NCBI RefSeq assembly: GCF_001267535.1
Contig: NZ_JRXE01000011.1
Span: forward strand, 28,785-92,784
DNA length: 64,000 nt
From: Winslowiella iniecta
GTDB taxonomy: Bacteria > Pseudomonadota > Gammaproteobacteria > Enterobacterales > Enterobacteriaceae
Reading direction: 5' to 3'
Made by a program: the position numbers and the translations under genes. The notes under the pieces are model-generated. The model was not told the DNA's origin, searched no databases, and saw nothing but the letters and a program-made list of their open reading frames with translations. Positions 1 through 11,064 of the stretch are shown piece by piece (the stretch's first letter is position 1; every line of letters starts with the position of its first letter).

Positions 1-1437
<1,437 letters not shown>

Positions 1438-1512
1438 TCTCCTCGGCTCACCCGTCTTCCGGCGTTCAGACTGGCCGGGAGCCGGGTGTCCGGCTGATAT
1501 AAGGGAAGTGAA

Positions 1513-2502
1513 ATGTTTAAACCTCTGATTTATCTGACCAGTGCCCTGCTGCTGGTCAGCCATTTTGCGATTGCCACGCCGGGCAAAGCGCTGCCGTTCA
1601 CCCCCGATCATGCTAAACAGCTGCGGGTGATGATCAGCAGTGATGCGAAAAATGAAGCGGATGACGATTTTGCCATCGCGCATGCACTGTTAACCCCCAC
1701 CTTTGAGGTGCGTGGGCTGATCGCCAGCCATTACAGCCGTACCGCGGCGATGCTCGGAAATACACTGCCGACCATGGAGGAGAGCTACAAGGAGTTAGCG
1801 CGGCTGAAAAAGGTGATGGGCGACAGCCCGACACCGCTCTATCGCGGTGCGCGGCAACCGCTGGGAGCAGCCGACCAGCCGTTAAGTGAAGGCGCTAAAG
1901 CGATTATTACTGAGGCGCAGCGTGATGATAAACGTCCGCTGTATGTGCTGATTCTGGGCCCCGCCACCGATATTGCACTGGCGTTACAAGCCGCTCCGGA
2001 TATTGCTGATAAGCTGACGGTGGTCTGGATTGGGGGGAATCCTTATCCACAAGGCGGCTGGGAGTATAATCTGTTTAACGACCCGCAGGCAGGCAATGTT
2101 CTGTTTCAGTCTGCGGTGCCACTCTGGCAGGTGCCACACAATGTGTATATGTCGATGCGGGTATCGCTGGCAGAACTTGCCGTTAAGGTGAAGCCGCAGG
2201 GCGAAACCGGTCACTATTTATGGCAGCAGATGATCGATTTTAATCGCCGGGCATCCGCAACCATTAAAGATATCCCGTGGCCGAAAAGTGAAGTCTGGGT
2301 GCTGGGCGATAACCCGGCGGTGGGCTTGCTGCTGGATGACCATCAATACCATTATCAGGAAATCAGCGCGCCGACGGTTAATGAAGATCTGACTTACGGT
2401 AAAGGCACCCAGCCGCGTAAAGTGCGGGTTTATCAGAGCATTGATGCTCATTTCGTGCTGGAAGATTTCTTTGCCAAACTGCAACTGGCTTACGGTCAGT
2501 AA
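1513..2502 (+). CDS. secreted nucleoside hydrolase family protein
   Basis: 329 residues with an N-terminal signal peptide (hydrophobic core about residues 5-20, probable cleavage near ATP-GKA), so probably periplasmic. The mature protein has inosine/uridine-preferring nucleoside hydrolase features: an acidic calcium-binding motif near residues 45-55 (SSDAKNEADDDFA, slightly expanded from the usual DxDxxxDD), GPATDIALAL, an NLFNDPQAG segment, and the C-terminal GDNPAVGLLL motif. The predicted reaction is hydrolysis of the N-glycosidic bond of a nucleoside or similar ribosyl compound. Most bacterial members are cytosolic, so the export signal is a notable variation. A GGAAG site precedes the ATG. 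Confidence 0.82.
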   Translation: MFKPLIYLTSALLLVSHFAIATPGKALPFTPDHAKQLRVMISSDAKNEADDDFAIAHALLTPTFEVRGLIASHYSRTAAMLGNTLPTMEESYKELARLKKVMGDSPTPLYRGARQPLGAADQPLSEGAKAIITEAQRDDKRPLYVLILGPATDIALALQAAPDIADKLTVVWIGGNPYPQGGWEYNLFNDPQAGNVLFQSAVPLWQVPHNVYMSMRVSLAELAVKVKPQGETGHYLWQQMIDFNRRASATIKDIPWPKSEVWVLGDNPAVGLLLDDHQYHYQEISAPTVNEDLTYGKGTQPRKVRVYQSIDAHFVLEDFFAKLQLAYGQ

Positions 2503-2511
2503 GCGGTCAGA

Positions 2512-2533
2512 GCTGCCGTCGGCCGACGGCAGC
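2512..2533. terminator. palindromic terminator between convergent genes
   Basis: A perfect 22-base palindrome (arm GCTGCCGTCGG) lies between the end of the nucleoside hydrolase gene and the end of the antiterminator gene. There is no long T-run, but position and stability suit a shared terminator. Confidence 0.6.
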
Positions 2534-2540
2534 CTGTTAT

Positions 2541-3464
<924 letters not shown>

Positions 3465-3470
<6 letters not shown>

Positions 3471-3495
3471 GCCTGCACAATGGCAGTAACAATCC
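3465..3495 (-). promoter_or_regulatory. ribonucleic antiterminator (RAT) site
   Basis: The minus-strand sequence begins GGATTGTTACTGCC and ends GCAGGCAAAACC, matching the E. coli bgl RAT motif over both arms. It directly overlaps the terminator upstream of the BglG-type gene. This is the expected binding site of the CAT domain of that gene's product. Confidence 0.9.
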
Positions 3496-3876
3496 AGTCC
3501 ATCACCTTAATTCATTCTGTTGTGGCCTCAAGTCCCTTCCGATGGAACTGTGAACTGGCTCGCGAATTGCCAGCTCGTCGAAAGGCCACTCTCTCGCCGT
3601 TAGTTGCAGGTCTGACTGCTACCCTCGACAAAAGTTTGTGTCACGGTAAACCCGTCATCACCCGCTTGCGGTAACATGATACGGGCCAGGCGTCTGGTTT
3701 CATCACCCTGTGCGGCAATATTAAGCGGAGTTCGCCACCATAAGTGTATTGGCACAGGAAGCCAATCCCGCGCCAGCTGACGGCATCCCACATGCAAAAG
3801 ATATCCATCTCAGCAACGCAGACAAATAAAAAAGCATCACGAAAATCATGATGCTTTTGCTGTCGCGAGGTGATGA
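3496..3876. other. 381-base gap with one unassigned 65-residue frame
   Basis: This gap must hold the promoter of the antiterminator gene. It contains a minus-strand open frame at 3600-3797 (65 codons, ending TFVEGSSQTCN) that I do not recognise; it has no convincing ribosome site and may be a remnant or chance frame. The terminator of the neighbouring mppA gene is at 3830-3858. Confidence 0.3.
3830..3858 (-). terminator. Rho-independent terminator of mppA
   Basis: Perfect 10-base stem AAAAGCATCA / TGATGCTTTT with a 9-base loop, 19 bases past the mppA stop; the T-run works in both directions. Confidence 0.88.
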
Positions 3877-5496
3877 TCAGTGCGGTAAAATATACATCTC
3901 GCGGCTGTAGGCAACATCTTCCGGATTGGTAATCGGATATCCTTTTACATACGGCTTAATCAGGCGGCCATTGGTGTACTGATAAATCGGCGCAATCGGT
4001 GCCTGATCGGCCAGGATCTGCTCGGCCTGATTGTAATCATCATTACGCGCCGCATCGTTATTTTCATTGCTGGCTTTTTCCAGCACGCTGTCGTAACTGG
4101 CATCCTTAAAGCGCGCAATATTACCGCTATGGCTGGAAGTCAGCAGACTCAGGAAGCTGGAAGGCTCATTATAATCCCCGACCCACGAAGCGCGGATAAC
4201 ATCGAAATTACCGGTGTTACGGCTATCGATATAGGTCTTCCACTCCTGATTTTGCAGCTTCACGTTTACGCCGAGATTCTTCTTCCACATCGACGCCACC
4301 GCAATGGCAATTTTCTGGTGATTCTCTGAGGTGTTATACAACAAGGTCAGATTCAGCGGTTTTGCCGGACCGTAACCGGCCGAAGCCAGTAACGCTTTGG
4401 CCTGCGCATTCAGCTCTTCCTGTGAGTGCTGTTGCAGAATGCTGGCTTTCGGTTTGAAACCAGCAGTCACGTCCGGCGTAAAATGCCAGGCCGGTTTTTC
4501 ACCGGTGCCCAACACTTTTTCGGCGATAATCTGGCGATCAATGCTCCAGGATAAGGCTTTTCGCACCCGCACGTCGGCGGTTGGCCCTTTCTCAGTATTA
4601 AACGCGTAATAATAGGTACCCAGCTGATCGGGGGTATATACCTCATTAGGTATCTGTTTTTTCAGCAGCTGATAGAGGTTTTTCGGGAAGGACTCGGTGA
4701 TATCAATATCCCCGGCGCGGTAACGTTTGGTGGCGCTGGACTCTTCGTTAATCGGCACAAAAGTCACTTTGGTCAGCACCGAGTGGGCGTTATCCCAGTA
4801 GTTATCGTTGCGCACCAGCACAATTTTTTCGTTAACCACCCGCTGCTGCAGTTTGTAAGCGCCGTTGCCGACCAGGTTGCCCACTTTAGTCCAGTCATTG
4901 CCGAGCTTTTCAATCACCTTTTGCGGTGTCGGATAGAGACTGAAATTGGCGGTCAGACTGACAAAGTAAGGCACCGGTTTATCCAGCGTGACCTGCAAAC
5001 GATAATCATCCAGCGCGGTGACGCCGAGCTTATCCGCTGCCATCTCTCCTTTACTGATAGCGCCCGCATTCTGGATCCCCGCCAGTTCAGCAAACCAGGC
5101 AAAAGAAGAGGTATTCGCGGGATCGACCAGCCGACGCCAGCTGTATACAAAATCGTGGGCCGTGACAGGGTCACCATTGGACCAGCGCGCATCTTTGCGC
5201 AGGGTAAAGGTCCAGGTTTTGTTATCGTTGCTTTGCCAGCTCTTCGCGACGCCCGGCACGATTTTGCCCTGAGCATCCTGATTGGTCAGCCCTTCAAACA
5301 GATCGCGAATCACCTGAATTTCCGGCAACCCGACCGCTTTTACCGGATCGAGCGAAGCAGGTTCATCCTTAATATGACGGACGATTTCCTGTTTTTTTGC
5401 CAGTTGCGTGCCGGGCGGAACCGTGGCAGCCAGTGCCGAAGAACATGCGCTGGCGATCAGCAGCGCGCCCAAAGTAAAGCGGAACGGTTTGATCAT
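3877..5496 (-). CDS. mppA: periplasmic murein tripeptide-binding protein MppA
   Basis: 539-residue solute-binding protein of the OppA/SBP_bac_5 family with a signal peptide ending at ALA-AT near residue 24. It matches the family along its length (for example DEPASLDPVKAVG near the mature N-terminus, RWSNGDPVTAHDFVYSWRR, and NGAYKLQ). In E. coli MppA binds L-Ala-gamma-D-Glu-meso-DAP and hands it to the Opp permease for cell-wall recycling. OppA and MppA are close paralogues; I choose MppA because mpaA (tripeptide amidase), ycjG, tpx and tyrR follow in nearly the E. coli order. The ycjY and pgrR genes that sit between them in E. coli are missing here. Confidence 0.88.
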   Translation of the reverse strand: MIKPFRFTLGALLIASACSSALAATVPPGTQLAKKQEIVRHIKDEPASLDPVKAVGLPEIQVIRDLFEGLTNQDAQGKIVPGVAKSWQSNDNKTWTFTLRKDARWSNGDPVTAHDFVYSWRRLVDPANTSSFAWFAELAGIQNAGAISKGEMAADKLGVTALDDYRLQVTLDKPVPYFVSLTANFSLYPTPQKVIEKLGNDWTKVGNLVGNGAYKLQQRVVNEKIVLVRNDNYWDNAHSVLTKVTFVPINEESSATKRYRAGDIDITESFPKNLYQLLKKQIPNEVYTPDQLGTYYYAFNTEKGPTADVRVRKALSWSIDRQIIAEKVLGTGEKPAWHFTPDVTAGFKPKASILQQHSQEELNAQAKALLASAGYGPAKPLNLTLLYNTSENHQKIAIAVASMWKKNLGVNVKLQNQEWKTYIDSRNTGNFDVIRASWVGDYNEPSSFLSLLTSSHSGNIARFKDASYDSVLEKASNENNDAARNDDYNQAEQILADQAPIAPIYQYTNGRLIKPYVKGYPITNPEDVAYSREMYILPH

Positions 5497-5655
5497 AACG
5501 TACCCTTAACCAGTCACAGTAAAAGTTGAAAGAGTGATTCGCGGCCGAAGATTCTGACTGGCACTTTAGCGCAAATTGTTGATCGATAAATAGCTATTTT
5601 CTCTGCCGCCATTTTACGCTAGCTTTATTGAGATCACCTTCACAGGAGCGACACC

Positions 5656-6363
5656 ATGTCCTTGTTACACCCGCGAGCGCAACGCGGCACGCTGGATGCC
5701 GAAATGAAAATTTATGGCAGCTCGGTGCTGGGCGCACCGCTGTTATGGTTCCCGGCACCGGCTGCCGATGATGACAGCGGGCTGATTCTGGCAGGCACTC
5801 ACGGCGATGAAACCGCAGCGGTGGTGACGCTCTCCTGCGCCATGCGCACGTTACAGGAGCCGCATCGTCGGCACCATGTGGTGCTGGCGGTCAATCCCGA
5901 TGGCTGTCAGCTTGGCCTGCGCGCCAATTCCCGTGGCGTTGACCTGAACCGTAATTTCCCGGCCGCCAACTGGCAGCCCGGCGAGACGGTCTACCGCTGG
6001 AACAGCGCAGCCGATCACCGTGATGTGCGGCTGTCCACCGGCGATAAACCGGCCTCCGAGCCGGAAACCGCGGCGCTGTGTCAGTTAATTCATCATTTGC
6101 AGCCGCAGTGGATTGTGACGTTCCACGAACCCTTAGCCTGCATTGAAGATCCGCACAGCAGCGCGCTGGGGCACTGGCTGGCGAAAAAAATGGCGCTGCC
6201 GCTGGTGACCAGCGTCGGTTACGCCACGCCCGGCTCGTTCGGTAGCTGGTGCGCCGACCTCAGCCTGGCGTGCATCACGGCTGAACTGCCGCCGGTTTCC
6301 GCCGATGAATCGACCGAGAAATATTTACAGGCGATGATCGATCTGCTTAGCTGGCAGCCGTAA
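5656..6363 (+). CDS. mpaA: murein tripeptide amidase MpaA
   Basis: 235-residue cytoplasmic zinc carboxypeptidase of family M14. Zinc ligands are visible in GTHGDE (His, Glu) and TFHEP (His), the substrate-binding loop in NSRGVDLNRNFP, and the catalytic glutamate in ITAELPP. In E. coli it removes meso-DAP from L-Ala-gamma-D-Glu-meso-DAP during peptidoglycan recycling. It is divergent from mppA and overlaps the end of ycjG by 17 bases, which puts three steps of one pathway together. An AGGAG site lies upstream of the ATG. Confidence 0.94.
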   Translation: MSLLHPRAQRGTLDAEMKIYGSSVLGAPLLWFPAPAADDDSGLILAGTHGDETAAVVTLSCAMRTLQEPHRRHHVVLAVNPDGCQLGLRANSRGVDLNRNFPAANWQPGETVYRWNSAADHRDVRLSTGDKPASEPETAALCQLIHHLQPQWIVTFHEPLACIEDPHSSALGHWLAKKMALPLVTSVGYATPGSFGSWCADLSLACITAELPPVSADESTEKYLQAMIDLLSWQP

Positions 6364-7324
6364 GGTCAATACGGCCGCTGGAAAAGCGCAAAGCCGGTTC
6401 AACATCTGCCGCCAGCCAGGTCGGCCCGTCGAGATCGACAAAGCGCGCCAGCGGTGCCAGCGGTAACGCCGCGTTGATGGCTCTTGAGGTACAAAGCATA
6501 CAGCCGAGCATAATAGTAAAGCCCGCCGCGCTGGCTTCCGCCGCCAGCGCCAGCGCTTCGGTCAGGCCACCGGTTTTATCCAGCTTAATATTAACCATCT
6601 CATAACGATTAACCAGCGCACTCAGGCTGTCGCGGGTATGGCAACTTTCGTCGGCACAAATTGGTAACGGATGGATAAAGTTCTCCAGTGCCGCATCATC
6701 GTGCGCGGGAAGCGGTTGCTCCAGCATCGCCACACCAATATCGGCCAGTAACTGGCAGCGCGCCGCCAGCCCTTCACTTTTCCAGGACTCGTTGGCATCA
6801 ACGATCAGTAACGCTTGCGGTACCGCGCTGCGAATCGCCATCAGTCGTTCAGTCAGCAGATGATCGTCAAGTTTGATTTTCAGCAGCCGCGCACCATTTT
6901 CCCACAGCGCCAGCGCGCTGGCGGCCATGGCTTCCGGGCCGTCAATGCTGACGGTCTGCGCCATCATCACCTCATCAGGCATCATGGTGGCGGTCAGTTG
7001 CCACAACGACTGGCCGTCACGCCGCGCCTGCCAGTCCCACATCGCGCTGTCGATGGCATTGCGCGCCGCCCCAGCGGGCAACAGGGTTTGTAACTCCGCG
7101 CGCGTTATGCCCCGCTCAAGCTGCGGTAACAGCGCGCTGATTTGCGCCAGTACTGAGGCTTCGCTTTCACCGTAGCGCGGATAAGGAGTACATTCTCCGA
7201 CGCCTTTGATGCCTTCTTGTTCCAGCTCAACCACCACCACGCCCGCTTCGCTACGCGCACCACGCGCAATCACAAAGGGCGAGTGCAGCGGCCAGGCTTC
7301 CGGATAAACTTTTACCGCTCTCAT
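6347..7324 (-). CDS. ycjG: L-Ala-D/L-Glu epimerase
   Basis: 325 residues from the ATG at 7324, chosen because AAGGAAG lies 6 bases upstream and because the protein then begins like the family (MRAVKVYPEAWPL). It belongs to the muconate-lactonising subgroup of the enolase superfamily: the LKIKLD lysine pair, metal ligands in VDANESW, MLEQPL and CADESC, and the second catalytic lysine in NIKLDKTGG. In E. coli it epimerises L-Ala-D-Glu to L-Ala-L-Glu so that the murein dipeptide can be degraded. It works downstream of MpaA, encoded convergently. Confidence 0.94.
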   Translation of the reverse strand: MRAVKVYPEAWPLHSPFVIARGARSEAGVVVVELEQEGIKGVGECTPYPRYGESEASVLAQISALLPQLERGITRAELQTLLPAGAARNAIDSAMWDWQARRDGQSLWQLTATMMPDEVMMAQTVSIDGPEAMAASALALWENGARLLKIKLDDHLLTERLMAIRSAVPQALLIVDANESWKSEGLAARCQLLADIGVAMLEQPLPAHDDAALENFIHPLPICADESCHTRDSLSALVNRYEMVNIKLDKTGGLTEALALAAEASAAGFTIMLGCMLCTSRAINAALPLAPLARFVDLDGPTWLAADVEPALRFSSGRIDLTAAS

Positions 7325-7535
7325 CCACGCTTCCTTTTTCCAGGTAATACTCAGGTTGTAGCGCATCGCGCACTTCACCGCTATTCGCTCAGGCAAAAAT
7401 TTACACCTGTGCCAGTCTTAGGGTTCAGCCGGTGTCACCGATATGTCATCTGTTGCCTGAATAATTTCTCTCTGTTTATTCAGCCAGATGTCCTACACTG
7501 GCCGACCAGTCAAACACATGTCAAAAGGAATCAAT

Positions 7536-8039
7536 ATGTCTCAGACAGTTCATTTTCAGGGCAACCCGGTCGCAGTTGCTGGTCAGATCCCAACGCCTGG
7601 TCAGGCAGCTCAGCCGTTCACCCTGGTCGCGAAAAATCTTTCTGACGCTTCACTGGCCGATTACGCGGGCAAGCGCAAAGTACTGAACATCTTCCCGAGC
7701 ATTGATACCGGCGTTTGCGCGGCATCGGTACGCAAATTTAATCAGCTGGCGGGCGAGCTGGATAACACCGTGGTGCTGTGTATCTCCGCCGATCTGCCGT
7801 TTGCGCAGTCGCGCTTCTGCGGCTCTGACGGCCTGACCAACGTGGTGACGCTGTCAACGCTGCGCGGTGGCGAGTTTAAACAGAATTACGGTGTGGAAAT
7901 TGTTGACGGTCCACTACAGGGTCTGACGGCCCGCGCGGTGGTGGTACTGGACGATAAAGATCAGGTGCTGTATAGCGAGCTGGTCAAAGAAATCACCACT
8001 GAACCGAATTATGATGCGGCTCTGGCGGCACTGAAATAA
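7536..8039 (+). CDS. tpx: thiol peroxidase Tpx
   Basis: 167 residues from the ATG at 7536, behind AAAGGA; an upstream in-frame ATG is not needed. It is an atypical 2-Cys peroxiredoxin with the peroxidatic C61 in [12 protein letters not shown], resolving C95 in SRFCGSDG, and the conserved third cysteine C82, the same numbers as in E. coli Tpx. It reduces alkyl hydroperoxides using thioredoxin. Position between ycjG and tyrR is the E. coli order. Confidence 0.97.
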   Translation: MSQTVHFQGNPVAVAGQIPTPGQAAQPFTLVAKNLSDASLADYAGKRKVLNIFPSIDTGVCAASVRKFNQLAGELDNTVVLCISADLPFAQSRFCGSDGLTNVVTLSTLRGGEFKQNYGVEIVDGPLQGLTARAVVVLDDKDQVLYSELVKEITTEPNYDAALAALK

Positions 8040-8049
8040 TCGAAATAAG

Positions 8050-8177
8050 GGTACGCCGGCGTTTTTGCCGCCCGTATCGAGAGCTGGCATCCGTTTTCTC
8101 GTAGGGGCGACGTTCTCGCCGCCCGTGCTGAACATCTGCACCCGCATGCCATCAGGACGGGAGCCGAAAACGGCTCC
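8050..8177. repeat. GC-rich REP-like repeats with a terminal hairpin
   Basis: Two related GC-rich units (GCCGGCGTTTTTGCCGCCCG near 8054 and GGGCGACGTTCTCGCCGCCC near 8104) each can form a short stem. They are followed by GGAGCCG-AAAA-CGGCTCC at 8160-8177, a good hairpin between the convergent tpx and tyrR genes. This resembles an extragenic repeat and may also serve as terminator. Confidence 0.5.
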
Positions 8178-8210
8178 TCTACATTTCCCGGAATACCGCC
8201 AGGGTCTGGA

Positions 8211-9770
8211 TTACGACTCTTTCTTCTGCCCCAGGCCATATTCGCGCAGTTTATTGGCGATTGCGGTATGGGAAACCCCAAGGCGCTTAGCCAGTTTGCG
8301 CGTGCTCGGATAGGAGAGATACAGGCGCGTCAGCACCGAACGTTCAAAGCGGCTGGTGATCTCATCCAGCGAGCCTTCAATCGCATCATCCCCTGGCAAA
8401 ACGTCCATGGCAAACTCCGGCAGCACAATATCCTGTGGACGTAGCTCATAGCCTTCCAGCTGGGTCAGCGCACGATACAGCGAATTTTTCAGCTGACGCA
8501 CATTGCCCGGCCAGTTGTAGCGGGTTAAGAACGCATTCAGCTGTGGCGACAGCCGTGGCCGCGCCATACCCTGTTCGTCGGCAAAACGTGCAACAAACAG
8601 TTCGGTCAACGGCAGAATATCCTGTGGACGATCGCGCAATGGCGGCAGATTAATGGTCAGTACATTCAGCCGGTAGAACAGATCTTCACGGAACTCGCCG
8701 CGATTCACCATTTCGGTCAGATTCTTCTGCGTCGCGCAAATGACCCGCACATCCACATGCACTTCATGCTCTTCCCCTACCCGGCGGAAAGTACCGTCAT
8801 TCAGGAAGCGCAACAGCTTAGTCTGCATACGCGGTGACATTTCACCAATTTCATCCAGCAGCACCGAGCCGCCGTTAGCCTGTTCGAAGAAGCCTTTTTT
8901 ACCTTCCAGCGCATTGGGATAGGCTCCGGCTGCATGGCCGAACAGTTCACTTTCTGCCACATCATCCGGCAGTGATGCGCAGTTCAACGCCAGGAAAGGT
9001 TTTTTACCGCGTGTACTGCGCAGATGGCAGGCGCGCGCCAGCATATCCTTACCGGTGCCGGTATCGCCGACAATCAGCAGCGGCGCATCAAGCATCGCCA
9101 GCTTGCGAGCCTGCTCCACCACCTGACGCATTTTCGGGTTGACCGCCACGATATGGTCAAATTCAGAATCATCATTGACCGCCAGATTCTGCAACTGTTG
9201 CCCCATCCGTGCCGTCGATTTCAGCATGATTACCGCGCCCACCAGACTGGTTTGCGCCTCGTCATCACCGGCGGTATAGATTGGCCGCGCTTCCATCAGA
9301 AAATCGCGCCCCTGAATGACCACGTGCTGGGCGTGCGCCTCAACGCGCTCACTCTCCAGCCAGCGGCTAAAATTAAACCCGGAAATTAATGCGCTGACGT
9401 TGTGATTACGCATTTTCTGTTCATCGAGTTCAAACAGCGCCTGCGCCGCCGGATTCGCCAGTTCGACCTTACTTTTCAGGTCGACGGAGAAAACCGGCTC
9501 CGGCAGAGCCACCAGCAGCGCACTCAGGGCGCGATGTTCGCGTTCAGACGGCATAAAGGCCACGGTACGAACGTCGGTGACGCCGGGGATGCGACGAATC
9601 TCCGCCATCAGATTACTGAATTGCTCAAAGGCAATGGAGGAGAAGTTGAGATAGATACGGCCGATAGCGGCGATTTCGATACCGCGAAGATCGATGCTGC
9701 GTTCGACCAGTAAATCAAGCAGTTCACGAGTCAGACCAATTCGGTCCTGGCAAAAGACTTCCAAACGCAT
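8211..9770 (-). CDS. tyrR: aromatic amino acid regulator TyrR
   Basis: 519 residues from the ATG at 9770 (MRLEVFCQDRIGLTRELLD), preferred over an upstream TTG. Order: ACT domain about 1-75, PAS domain about 80-185, AAA+ sigma-54-interaction-like core about 205-430 with Walker A GDTGTGKD and LLDEIGEM, and a C-terminal Fis-type helix-turn-helix ending SHTAIANKLREYG. In the place of GAFTGA it has GAYPNALEGKKG, as E. coli TyrR does, consistent with regulation of sigma-70 promoters rather than sigma-54 activation. A TyrR box lies 78 bases upstream. Confidence 0.97.
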   Translation of the reverse strand: MRLEVFCQDRIGLTRELLDLLVERSIDLRGIEIAAIGRIYLNFSSIAFEQFSNLMAEIRRIPGVTDVRTVAFMPSEREHRALSALLVALPEPVFSVDLKSKVELANPAAQALFELDEQKMRNHNVSALISGFNFSRWLESERVEAHAQHVVIQGRDFLMEARPIYTAGDDEAQTSLVGAVIMLKSTARMGQQLQNLAVNDDSEFDHIVAVNPKMRQVVEQARKLAMLDAPLLIVGDTGTGKDMLARACHLRSTRGKKPFLALNCASLPDDVAESELFGHAAGAYPNALEGKKGFFEQANGGSVLLDEIGEMSPRMQTKLLRFLNDGTFRRVGEEHEVHVDVRVICATQKNLTEMVNRGEFREDLFYRLNVLTINLPPLRDRPQDILPLTELFVARFADEQGMARPRLSPQLNAFLTRYNWPGNVRQLKNSLYRALTQLEGYELRPQDIVLPEFAMDVLPGDDAIEGSLDEITSRFERSVLTRLYLSYPSTRKLAKRLGVSHTAIANKLREYGLGQKKES

Positions 9771-9847
9771 TGGGTTGGCCTTGTTCAAAATAGAAAAAAA
9801 GCGGTTACTGAAATAATACGCCAGGATGTGTCAGGTCAGAAGCGTTC

Positions 9848-9865
9848 TGTCATGAAAAGTTGACA
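9848..9865. promoter_or_regulatory. TyrR box upstream of tyrR
   Basis: TGTCAT-N6-TTGACA fits the TGTAAA-N6-TTTACA consensus in spacing and in the outer TG/CA bases. Its position upstream of tyrR suggests the autorepression known for the E. coli gene. Confidence 0.65.
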
Positions 9866-9972
9866 GCTTGTGACATCCGGCCAAAAGAGAGTAGCTGAAA
9901 AGGTATCGATAATCATGCCTGAATGGATTTTTTTAGCGGGATATAGCAAAAACCGAGCATCAATTAGTGAAT

Positions 9973-9993
9973 AGTGGCGAACTGTTCGCCACT
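9973..9993 (-). terminator. hairpin after ycjF
   Basis: Perfect 9-base stem AGTGGCGAA / TTCGCCACT with a 3-base loop, 7 bases past the ycjF stop. There is no T-run, so termination is an inference. Confidence 0.5.
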
Positions 9994-9999
9994 AGCGGT

Positions 10000-11064
10000 C
10001 TACTTCTCTGATTTGTTGGTGCTGTTTTGCAGCGACTCTTTCAGCTGACTAATCAGCTCACGGCGGAAATCGCCCAGGCGCGGTTTATCTTCCTCCAGCC
10101 ACGGCAGCGGGCGGCAGAGCTCCATCGCTTTAATGCCCAGCCGCGCAGTCAGTAAACCGGCGCCGATACCTTGCGCGGCGCGAGCCGAAAGGCGTGCGGC
10201 AATATCCTGTGACACCCAGTCCATGCCTACTTCCCGCACCAGTTCGGAGGCACCGGCAAACGCAATATTCAGCAATACCAGACGAAACAGACGGATACGG
10301 CTAAAGTAGCCAAGCTCAATGCCATACAGCGCGGCAATGCGGTTTACCAGCCGCAAGTTACGCCAGGCGATAAATGCCATATCCACCAGCGCCAGTGGGC
10401 TGACCGCAATCATCAGCGTTGATTCTGCGGCGGAACGGCTGATTTCGCGGCGTGCCTGACGATCCAGTACCGGTTGCACCAGCTGCGCATACAACGCAAC
10501 GATCTCACGGTCATTATGAGTTTCATGCAACGAGGCCTGCCAGCGCTGAAGTGCCGGGTGCCCCTGATCCAGACCCGCCTGACGCGCCAGCTTTTCGCAA
10601 AACGCGCGACCCTTGCCCATGCCGTGACTGTTTAGCAGTTCCCGACCAATGTCGCGCTCTTCCGCGCGCTGGCGCAATTTGTACAGTCGTCGCCATTCGG
10701 TCGCCAGCGAACCCACACCGGCCACAACGATCAGCCCAGCGGCCACACCGCCGCCGAGCGCCGCCCAGTCCTGAGCCAGCCAGGCGTTATGGATCCACTG
10801 CACGCCCTGCGCCACCACGCTGACGCCAAACAGGCCCAGTCCGGCGGTCACCATTTTGCGCCACAGGCTGCGCTTCGGCCTTAGCGCGGCTTCCACCGCC
10901 CGTTCACCGGCGCTCTCTTCCAGCGGCCCGGCCTGATCATCCGGCAAGGCAATAAATTGTGCATCCTCCTGCGGTTCAAACGCCACCGCCGGTTTAATCA
11001 GCGGCGCCGGTTCCGCTTCCAGCGGTTTAGCGAAATCAATGCGCGGCTTAAGCGGTGCGTTCAT
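10000..11064 (-). CDS. ycjF: YcjF inner membrane protein (DUF697)
   Basis: 354 residues. A charged cytoplasmic N-terminal third is followed by two hydrophobic segments (about residues 70-125) and a DUF697 C-terminal half with further hydrophobic helices (for example [18 protein letters not shown]). The function is not established; in E. coli it lies with ycjX and is reported as part of the phage-shock/sigma-54 stress transcription unit. Its ATG overlaps the ycjX stop by four bases, so the two are translated together. Confidence 0.93.
   Translation of the reverse strand: MNAPLKPRIDFAKPLEAEPAPLIKPAVAFEPQEDAQFIALPDDQAGPLEESAGERAVEAALRPKRSLWRKMVTAGLGLFGVSVVAQGVQWIHNAWLAQDWAALGGGVAAGLIVVAGVGSLATEWRRLYKLRQRAEERDIGRELLNSHGMGKGRAFCEKLARQAGLDQGHPALQRWQASLHETHNDREIVALYAQLVQPVLDRQARREISRSAAESTLMIAVSPLALVDMAFIAWRNLRLVNRIAALYGIELGYFSRIRLFRLVLLNIAFAGASELVREVGMDWVSQDIAARLSARAAQGIGAGLLTARLGIKAMELCRPLPWLEEDKPRLGDFRRELISQLKESLQNSTNKSEK

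Noticed and set aside
4783-5529. 248-codon plus-strand frame opposite mppA
   Set aside because: Antisense to a full-length, well matched MppA; high-GC shadow.
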